A stretch of 10,848 nt of DNA, from NCBI GenBank assembly GCA_004556155.1, contig SFIM01000046.1, positions 1 to 10,848 on the forward strand, read 5' to 3'. The notes beneath the pieces were generated by a model that ran no database searches, was not told the DNA's origin, and was given only the letters and a program-made list of their open reading frames with translations. Position 1 is the first letter of the stretch. Each line of letters opens with the position of its first letter. This DNA is from Clostridiales bacterium (GTDB taxonomy: Bacteria > Bacillota > Clostridia > Christensenellales > Aristaeellaceae). Positions 6,007 to 10,848 of the stretch are shown here, in pieces. The position numbers and the translations under genes were made by a program.

Positions 6007-6393
6007 TGACGGGGGACGAAGGGACGAGGGGAGACGTTTCTTTCTTGAGTCAAGAAAGAAACAAAGAACCGGTTTGTGACGTAAAAGTTTATTGAATTAA
6101 ACTGGGAGTGGCCCTGGCCACCTGCCGCCCCCGTGGCAGGGAAAATTCTGCGTGCCCGGATCGGCGCAAGCGCCATCCGTTCCCTTGAATATTTCCCCTT
6201 CGGTCTGGCTTCGCCAGCCCTCGCGTCCAGCTGCGCTGTCCGCTGCCACGGGGGCGCTGATTGAGTGCTGAAATCGGGCATGGCTGATTGCGATAGTTCG
6301 CAAGGACGGCCAGGCACATTGAAAGCGCACAACCATAAAAGCCTTTTCCCAAACGGAAGAAGGTGTCGAGCCGCAGCGAGACGGATGAGGGGG
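6007..6393 (+). repeat. Structured intergenic repeat, copy B (+ orientation)
   Basis: It starts 4 bp after the dnaN stop. The polypurine tract (6010-6035) is followed by the palindrome (6036-6062, same as copy A), hairpin GTGGCC/GGCCAC (about 6107-6120), and a closing stem CCCCCGTGGCAG (6128-6139) with CTGCCACGGGGG (6243-6254). Arm 1 pairs CGGAT/ATCCG around GGCGCAAGCGCC, arm 2 is CTGGC/GCCAG and arm 3 is CAGC/GCTG. The distal module is CCTTTTCC (6342-6349)/GGAAGAAGG (6355-6363), then GTGTCGAG...GACGGATGAGGGGG to 6393, which is shared with copy D. I recall tails like GACGGATGAGGG in intergenic DNA of gut Clostridia but could not verify that here. Confidence 0.85.
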
Positions 6394-6446
6394 AACTGCG
6401 TCGCTGTGCTTCTACTTTCCTGCTTTTTGTCAGAAAGGAGCGCCCC

Positions 6447-7589
6447 ATGAAAAAACTTGCCCTTGCGGCGCTTGCCGTGCTTCTGCTGTGCGCCTGCGCG
6501 TCGCCCGCGCTGGCGGAGTGGCAGGATCGCTATCTCAGCCAGGATTCCGCTGTGTTCGATCGCGCGTTCGCCCAGGAAGCGCTGAAGCTGAGCACGCTGA
6601 TTTATTATCGGGATCAGCAGGCCGCCTATATGCGCAAGGCCGGGTTCAACACCGTGGGTTACTGGAATTTTCATCGTCCGGCGGGCGATACCCGGCATAT
6701 CTGCGCCTATTACGTTTATCAAAAGGCGCTGCCGGACGGCCGCACGGCGGTGCTGATTCTCATCCGCGGCACGGGCGATGACGAGTGGGCGCTGAACATG
6801 GATGTGATGCCCTCCGGCAATTACGATCTGCCCTACGCCGAAAACTTCACCCTGGCTGCGCAGGATATTCTGGATACGCAGGCGGCTTATCTGGACAGCC
6901 TGGCCGATCCCGTATTTCTGGTCAGCGGCCACAGCCGCGGCGCGGCCTGCGCCAATATTCTGGGCAAAATGCTGACCGATCGCTACGGCGCGCAGCGCGT
7001 GTATGCGTACACGTTTGCCACGCCGCGCACGGTGCGCGGGGAGTATCCGGCCTACGCCAACATCTTTAACGTCATCAATCCCACCGATTACATCACCATG
7101 CTGCCGCTGCCGCAGTGGGGCTTTGCGCGCTACGGGGTGGATGTGATTTTGCCCGTGGTGGGCGCCAGCGAACAGCAGCTATCCGCCGTGCAGGCGGATT
7201 TTGCGCAGGAGCTGGGCAACTGGGGCACGTTTCAGGTATTCAAGGAGGGCGACCGCATTCCCACCGCTTTCGTCGCGGCCATTGCGGAGTTTTCGCCCAC
7301 CGTGCGCGACGCTTACCAGACGCGGCACAGCCTGCTTTGCCCCGGCCTGGCGCAGCCGGACGAGGATGGCATGACGGGCAGCGAGTTTCTGATGCGGCTG
7401 AGCACGGCGATCCTCGGCCAACAGACCGCGCAGTTGATTCTGGATATTTCCGCGCTCAAGGCCAAGGAGACGGATTTTGATCCCATCCTGAATGTGCTGA
7501 CCAGCGCGGCCTTTTCGGGCGAGCTGAACGCCCTGACCATGGCGCACATGCCCGGCATGTACGCGGCCTGGCTGTCCGTGATGGAGTGA
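6447..7589 (+). CDS. Secreted lipase of the class 3 (alpha/beta hydrolase) type
   Basis: This is a 380-residue protein with an N-terminal signal peptide: MKK, a hydrophobic run to about residue 20, and a likely signal peptidase I cut after ASPALA (about residue 23). The sequence around Cys16 and Cys18 does not fit a standard lipobox. The nucleophile elbow GHSRG holds Ser163. Asp214 in NPTDYI and His367 in MAHMPGMYAAWL sit where this family places the other triad residues, and an FATPRTVR segment lies between Ser and Asp. It probably hydrolyses ester bonds of lipids outside the membrane; the substrate is unknown. The SD AAAGGAG (6434-6440) supports ATG 6447. It stands alone, bracketed by repeat copies B and C, and I see no convincing promoter between copy B and its start. 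Confidence 0.82.
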   Translation: MKKLALAALAVLLLCACASPALAEWQDRYLSQDSAVFDRAFAQEALKLSTLIYYRDQQAAYMRKAGFNTVGYWNFHRPAGDTRHICAYYVYQKALPDGRTAVLILIRGTGDDEWALNMDVMPSGNYDLPYAENFTLAAQDILDTQAAYLDSLADPVFLVSGHSRGAACANILGKMLTDRYGAQRVYAYTFATPRTVRGEYPAYANIFNVINPTDYITMLPLPQWGFARYGVDVILPVVGASEQQLSAVQADFAQELGNWGTFQVFKEGDRIPTAFVAAIAEFSPTVRDAYQTRHSLLCPGLAQPDEDGMTGSEFLMRLSTAILGQQTAQLILDISALKAKETDFDPILNVLTSAAFSGELNALTMAHMPGMYAAWLSVME

Positions 7590-7955
7590 GGAGGGGAAGA
7601 AACGAGGGAACGGGGGGAACGTTACTTTCTTCAGGGAAGAAAGTAACAAAGAACCTGTGTGTGACGTAAAAGTTTATTGAATTAAACTGGGAGTGGCCCT
7701 GGCCACCTGCCGCCCCACTCGCCCCCGTGGCAGGGAAAATTCTGCGTGCCCGGATCGGCGCAAGCGCCATCCGTCCCCTTGAATATTTCCCCTTCGGTCG
7801 TGCTGCGCACGCCCTGCGTCCAGCTGCGCTGTCCGCTGCCACGGGGCAGTGGTTGGGCGCGGGAATCAGACTTGGCTGACTGCGATAGTTGGTGAGAGAA
7901 GCCAATTTTCTTGAAAATCGCACGACAAAAAAAGCCTTCTCCCCAAGGAGAAGCC
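7590..7955 (+). repeat. Structured intergenic repeat, copy C (+ orientation)
   Basis: The purine tract begins right after the lipase stop. The palindrome (7621-7647) has a changed sequence, GTTACTTTCTTC with GAAGAAAGTAAC and an AGG loop, yet still pairs fully. Next come hairpin GTGGCC/GGCCAC and the closing stem CCCCCGTGGCAG (7722-7733) with CTGCCACGGGG (7836-7846). Arm 1 tip is GGCGCAAGCGCC as in copy B, but arm 2 is CGTGC/GCACG as in copy D. The distal hairpin CTTCTCC (7936-7942)/GGAGAAG (7947-7953) ends it. A short separate hairpin, AGCCA/TGGCT (7952-7967), lies in the junction to the next copy. Confidence 0.85.
7927..7953 (-). terminator. Possible intrinsic terminator on the minus strand inside copy C
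   Basis: Read on the minus strand, a 7 bp stem CTTCTCC/GGAGAAG with a TTGG loop is followed by GC and seven T residues. This has the form of a factor-independent terminator. No minus-strand gene leads into it, so it may instead be only a structural part of the repeat. Confidence 0.35.
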
Positions 7956-7991
7956 ATTTTAGTGGCTGTTCTATCTAATCTTTCTTATTGC

Positions 7992-8290
7992 CCTTCGCTG
8001 CGCCTGCTTCCCGCATCCAACCATGCCCCCGTGGCACGCTGATCGCAGATCAGCGCAGGGCTGGCGAAGCCAGACCAAGGGGGAAAAGCGAAGGGCTGAC
8101 TGGGCGAAGCTTGCTTCAGACCGGGCAGCACAAGGTTTTCACCTGCCACGGGGGGCGGGTAGCCAGGGCTACTCCCAGTTTAAAACCAGCAGCTTTTCCG
8201 TCCACAACACAGGTTCTTTGTTACTTTCTTCCCTGAAGAAAGTAACGTATCCTTCGTCCCCCCGTCCCCTTCGTCCCCCCGTCCATCCCT
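7992..8290 (-). repeat. Structured intergenic repeat, copy C' (- orientation)
   Basis: It is tail to tail with copy C. The closing stem is CCCCCGTGGCA (8026-8036) with TGCCACGGGGG (8144-8154). On the minus strand arm 3 is CGCTGATC/GATCAGCG, arm 2 is CTGGC/GCCAG, and the arm 1 tip is GAAGCAAGCTTC, a third version of that tip. The preceding hairpin is GTAGCC/GGCTAC. The palindrome (8220-8246) is the reverse complement of the one in copy C, so the pair shares its variant. A pyrimidine tract with four C-runs (8250-8290) ends just before the mtaB SD. The inner limit is uncertain because the distal segment diverges. Confidence 0.85.
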
Positions 8291-8311
8291 CCGCAAAAGG
8301 AGTTTTTTCCA

Positions 8312-9604
8312 ATGAAAACCGTTGCCTTCCATACCCTGGGCTGTAAGGTGAACCAGTACGATAGCCAGGCCATGCTGGAGCTGTTTGAGCAGGCCGGCTA
8401 CCAGCCCGGCGATTTCGACCAGCCCTGCGATGTGTATGTCATCAATACCTGCACCGTCACCGGTACGGGCGATAAAAAAAGCCTGCAGGCCGTGCGCCGC
8501 GCGCGCAGGCTCAATCCCGCCGCCGATATCATCGTGTGCGGCTGCATGGCGCAGCGCGATGGCGAAAAGCTGCTGGCCGATACCGACGCGCGCCTGATCC
8601 TGGGCACCGCCCGCCGCGCCGAGATCGTCACGCTCCTGGAGCAGGCGCAGCGCGAGCATACCCGCCTGTGTGCCGTCACCGACGTCCGCCGCGCCGCGTT
8701 TGAGCCGCTGCTGATCACCCATCAGGAGGGGCGCACCCGCGCCACCCTCAAGATTCAGGAGGGCTGCGACCGCTTTTGTACCTATTGCATCATTCCCTAT
8801 GTGCGCGGCGGCATCCGCTCCCGCAGCGTGCAGGATGTGCGCGACGAGGCCGCGCGCCTGGAGCAGGCCGGCTACCGGGAGATCGTGCTCACCGGCATCC
8901 ACCTGACCAGCTATGGCCGCGACCTGAAAAACGGCGATACGCTGCTGAGCGTCATCCGCGCCGTGCACGATATCGCCGGTGTGGAGCGCATCCGCCTGGG
9001 CAGCCTGGAGCCCGTGATCGCCACGGCGGATTTTGCCCGCGCGCTGGGCGAAATGCCCAAGCTCTGCCCGCAGTTCCACCTGGCGCTGCAATCGGGCTGC
9101 GACAGCGTGCTGCGCCGCATGCGCCGCCGGTATGATACCGCGGCCTTCCGCGAGAGCGCCCAGGCCCTGCGCGCGGTGTTTCCCGATTGCGCGCTGACCA
9201 CCGATGTGATGAGCGGCTTCCCCGGCGAGACCGACGCGGAGCACCGGCAGTCGCTGGATTTCTGCCGCGAGATGCGCTTTGCGCGCATGCACGTGTTCCC
9301 CTACAGCGAGCGCGAGGGCACGGCGGCGGCCACGATGCCCGATCCCGTGCCGCGGCATATCCGCGAGGAGCGCGCGCGGGAGCTGATCGCCCTGGGCGCG
9401 GGCATGGCGGAGGATTATCGCCGCGCGCAGCTGGGCACGGTGCGGCGCGTGCTGTTTGAGCAGTGCGCGGAGGGCGTAAGCGTGGGCTACACGCCCGAAT
9501 ACATGCGCTGCGAGACGCTGGGCACGGTGTGCGGGCAAACGCTGCCCGTGCGCATGACCGGCCTTTTGCCCGAGGGCTTTTCGGGCGAGATCGTTACGGA
9601 TTGA
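8312..9604 (+). CDS. mtaB: tRNA t6A37 methylthiotransferase MtaB
   Basis: MtaB is a radical-SAM enzyme that converts N6-threonylcarbamoyladenosine at position 37 of ANN-decoding tRNAs to its 2-methylthio form. The 430-residue protein has the N-terminal UPF0004 domain with cluster ligands Cys11 (TLGCKVNQYDS), Cys47 (NTCTVT) and Cys78 (CGCMAQ). The radical-SAM motif CDRFCTYC has Cys152, Cys156 and Cys159, and about 55 C-terminal residues form the expected TRAM-like RNA-binding tail. The TLGCKVNQ start is typical of MtaB rather than MiaB or RimO. The SD AAAAGGAG (8295-8302) serves ATG 8312. The HIT-protein gene follows after 21 bp, an arrangement common in Clostridia. No clear promoter is visible in the repeat DNA just upstream. 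Confidence 0.95.
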   Translation: MKTVAFHTLGCKVNQYDSQAMLELFEQAGYQPGDFDQPCDVYVINTCTVTGTGDKKSLQAVRRARRLNPAADIIVCGCMAQRDGEKLLADTDARLILGTARRAEIVTLLEQAQREHTRLCAVTDVRRAAFEPLLITHQEGRTRATLKIQEGCDRFCTYCIIPYVRGGIRSRSVQDVRDEAARLEQAGYREIVLTGIHLTSYGRDLKNGDTLLSVIRAVHDIAGVERIRLGSLEPVIATADFARALGEMPKLCPQFHLALQSGCDSVLRRMRRRYDTAAFRESAQALRAVFPDCALTTDVMSGFPGETDAEHRQSLDFCREMRFARMHVFPYSEREGTAAATMPDPVPRHIREERARELIALGAGMAEDYRRAQLGTVRRVLFEQCAEGVSVGYTPEYMRCETLGTVCGQTLPVRMTGLLPEGFSGEIVTD

Positions 9605-9625
9605 AACAATCAGGAGGAGAGCATT

Positions 9626-9970
9626 ATGGACGATTGCATCTTTTGCAGGATCGCGCGCGGGGAGATTCCCAGCGCCAAGGTATACGAGGACGAGCACGTG
9701 CTGGCCTTTAAGGATATCAATCCCCTGGCGCCCGTGCATGTGGTGGTCATTCCCAAGCAGCACGTGGCCAGCCTGAACGAGCTGGACGCGCTGCCTGCCG
9801 ATACGCAGCTGGCGCTGCTGCGCGCCTGCCGCGAGGTGGCCCGCCTGACGGGCATTGCGGACAGCGGCTATCGCATCGCCTCCAACTGCGGCGCGGATGC
9901 GTCCCAGAGCGTGCAGCACCTGCACATTCACGTGCTGGGCGGCGGCAAGCTGAGCGTCAGCATGGCGTAA
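9626..9970 (+). CDS. HIT-family nucleotide hydrolase (HinT-like)
   Basis: This is a 114-residue cytoplasmic protein of the histidine-triad superfamily, whose HinT branch hydrolyses adenosine phosphoramidates and related adenylated compounds. The triad HLHIHVL has His98, His100 and His102, the last two-histidine step forming the catalytic site. CIFC at residues 4-7 is the cysteine pair found in many bacterial HIT proteins and may bind zinc with downstream histidines. The family segments DINPLAPVHVVVIPKQH and GYRIASNCG are intact, and the length is normal. The SD AGGAGGAG (9612-9619) is strong. It is co-transcribed with mtaB; rpsU, which often follows in Clostridia, is absent and a repeat begins directly after the stop. 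Confidence 0.93.
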   Translation: MDDCIFCRIARGEIPSAKVYEDEHVLAFKDINPLAPVHVVVIPKQHVASLNELDALPADTQLALLRACREVARLTGIADSGYRIASNCGADASQSVQHLHIHVLGGGKLSVSMA

Positions 9971-10368
9971 AGGACGAGGGGAACGGGGGGAGGAAGGGAA
10001 CGCAGGAAGGGACGATTCTTTCTTGGAGCCCAAGAAAGAATCAAAGAAGGCTGCGTGTGACGTGAAAGTCAAGCTGATAAAACTGGAAGGCGGCACTGCC
10101 GCCCCCCCGTGGCAGGGAAAAACTTGAATCGCTCGGTTCGGAGTAAACTCCAACCGGGCGATTCTTCATTTTTCCCCTTCGGTCGTGCTGCGCACGCCCC
10201 GCGCCGATTTCATCGGCGTGCCACGGGGGCATGGTTGGGTGCGGGAATCAGGCGTGGCGGATTGCGATAGTGGGCAAGACCGGTCAAGTGCGATAAGACT
10301 GCACGACAATAAAAGCCTTCTCCTATATGGGAGAAGGTGTCGAGCGAGCAGCGGGACGGATGAGGGGG
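9971..10368 (+). repeat. Structured intergenic repeat, copy D (+ orientation)
   Basis: A long purine tract (9971-10013) leads to a third palindrome version, GATTCTTTCTTGG with CCAAGAAAGAATC around AGC (10014-10042). Next come hairpin GGCGGC/GCCGCC and the closing stem CCCCCGTGGCA (10104-10114) with TGCCACGGGGG (10219-10229). Arm 1 pairs GAATCGCTCGGTT with AACCGGGCGATTC around GGAGTAAACTCC, arm 2 is CGTGC/GCACG and arm 3 is CGCCGAT/ATCGGCG. The distal module is CCTTCTCC (10316-10323)/GGAGAAGG (10330-10337), flanked by CGACA/TGTCG, then GACGGATGAGGGGG. On the minus strand that hairpin is followed by CTTTTATTG, weakly terminator-like. Confidence 0.85.
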
Positions 10369-10386
10369 CTGGATAGCATTCTCCCT

Positions 10387-10416
10387 GCGGCATGGAAAAA
10401 CTTGAATCGCTCAGTT
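10387..10416 (+). repeat. Isolated fragment of repeat arm 1
   Basis: About 30 bp match the start of the arm 1 segment of copies A and D with two differences (GCGGCATGGAAAAACTTG, then AATCGCTCAGTT). It lies 18 bp after copy D ends and has no partner strand for the arm, so it is a broken second insertion or a duplicated piece. Confidence 0.6.
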
Positions 10417-10658
10417 ATAAAAGAAACACTCCGCGGCCAGCGCTCTACCTGCATAGCAATCCGGCGACTACGCTCCTTTACACTCCTCTATCTATATAGA
10501 AGAACCCGCTCGCCGCGCCGCCCATTCTCTTTTTCTTCGACAAAAACTTTCGCCGTGCGCGCCACTTTTTTGCGCCGCACCCCCCTGACAGCCCGATTTT
10601 GCCCGCCCGGCGCGTTTTAAGCGCCCGCGCGCCGTTCGCACTTGCCGCGGCAAACACC
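10417..10658. other. Noncoding stretch without recognised features
   Basis: This pyrimidine-rich stretch contains TCTATATAGA (a short palindrome near 10490) and otherwise no stem, promoter or gene that I can support. A 70-codon minus-strand frame (10478-10690) is basic and low-complexity and lacks a convincing start. Confidence 0.5.
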
Positions 10659-10700
10659 ACTACATGGTGTGACAAATCATGCCAAATCACAAGATGTAGT
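10659..10700. promoter_or_regulatory. Symmetric dyad upstream of the right-end promoter
   Basis: ACTACAT (10659-10665) and TGTGA (10668-10672) are mirrored by TCACA (10687-10691) and ATGTAGT (10694-10700), with the same 2 bp step on each side and a 14 bp centre. It could be an operator or a hairpin. The centre is too long for a standard CRP-type site. Confidence 0.45.
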
Positions 10701-10719
10701 CAAAAACACGAACATTATC

Positions 10720-10820
10720 AAAAAAAGCCGAAAAAACGTTCATTTTCGCAAAAACCTTCAAAAAAACCTTAAAAAACTTCAAAAAAGGTGTTGACAAGAG
10801 GAGGGGAGATGTGCTATTAT
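10720..10820 (+). promoter_or_regulatory. Strong promoter with phased upstream A-tracts
   Basis: A consensus -35 TTGACA (10791-10796) is followed after 18 bp by TATTAT (10815-10820), with an extended TG at 10812-10813. Upstream, A-tracts begin at 10720, 10731, 10750, 10760, 10771 and 10781, close to one helical turn apart, with TTTT at 10743. Such an array bends DNA and can act as an UP element. The transcribed gene begins beyond the window; a stable-RNA or other highly expressed gene would fit but is not shown. Confidence 0.7.
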
Positions 10821-10848
10821 ATCCAAGCGCTCAGGGAACGGCGCCGAG

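Noticed and set aside
8180..10153. A 657-codon open frame on the minus strand across mtaB and hinT
   Set aside because: It is antisense to two well-supported genes, runs into repeat DNA at both ends and has no recognisable motif.
10104..10229. tRNA or rRNA gene suggested by the cloverleaf
   Set aside because: Stem lengths, arm order and loops do not match tRNA, no TTC or CCA-end motif is present, and the span is about 125 nt.
3777..10368. CRISPR array made of the dispersed repeats
   Set aside because: The copies are long, lie in both orientations and are separated by genes; there are no regular short spacers and no cas genes.

Overview
The window comes from a GC-rich member of the Clostridia (Bacillota), probably a gut-type lineage. 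The paired glgC-glgD ADP-glucose pyrophosphorylase genes, the mtaB-HIT gene pair, strong Shine-Dalgarno (SD) sites and TTGACA/TATAAT promoters all point that way. This placement is an inference from gene content; no marker gene was searched. All seven protein genes I accept lie on the + strand.

Layout from left to right: a truncated structured repeat (1-128); a promoter and a THUMP-type RNA methyltransferase (202-1329); a second sigma-A promoter and the glycogen-precursor operon glgC-glgD (1464-3776); two structured repeats tail to tail (3777-4378); a probable chromosomal replication origin (about 4439-4860) with six DnaA boxes, a DnaA-trio-like tract and an AT-rich unwinding stretch; dnaN (4891-6003); one structured repeat (6007-6393); a secreted class-3-type lipase (6447-7589); a second tail-to-tail repeat pair (7590-8290); mtaB-hinT (8312-9970); one more repeat (9971-10368); and a noncoding tail ending in a strong promoter preceded by helically phased A-tracts (10720-10820), whose product lies outside the window.

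The most unusual content is noncoding. Six copies, three per orientation class or nearly so (four +, two -), of a family of about 290-400 bp elements fill almost every long intergenic gap. Each has a G-rich polypurine tract, a 27-29 bp near-perfect palindrome, a short GC hairpin, a three-armed cloverleaf closed by an 11-12 bp stem, and a distal hairpin module. Sequence differs between copies in every stem, but mostly in ways that keep the pairing, so the fold itself looks conserved. No transposase or recombinase lies in the window. I read them as a non-autonomous mobile or structured-RNA family; which one is not decidable here.

The second point is the origin. A tandem DnaA-box pair, GC-rich spacer, CTA-type trios and an AT-rich tract match the unwinding architecture described for bacterial oriC. 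The region also carries about fifteen TTTTGGGG/CCAAAA motifs that switch strand midway. dnaN sits beside it without dnaA or recF as direct neighbours, so the classical dnaA-dnaN-recF cluster appears to be split.
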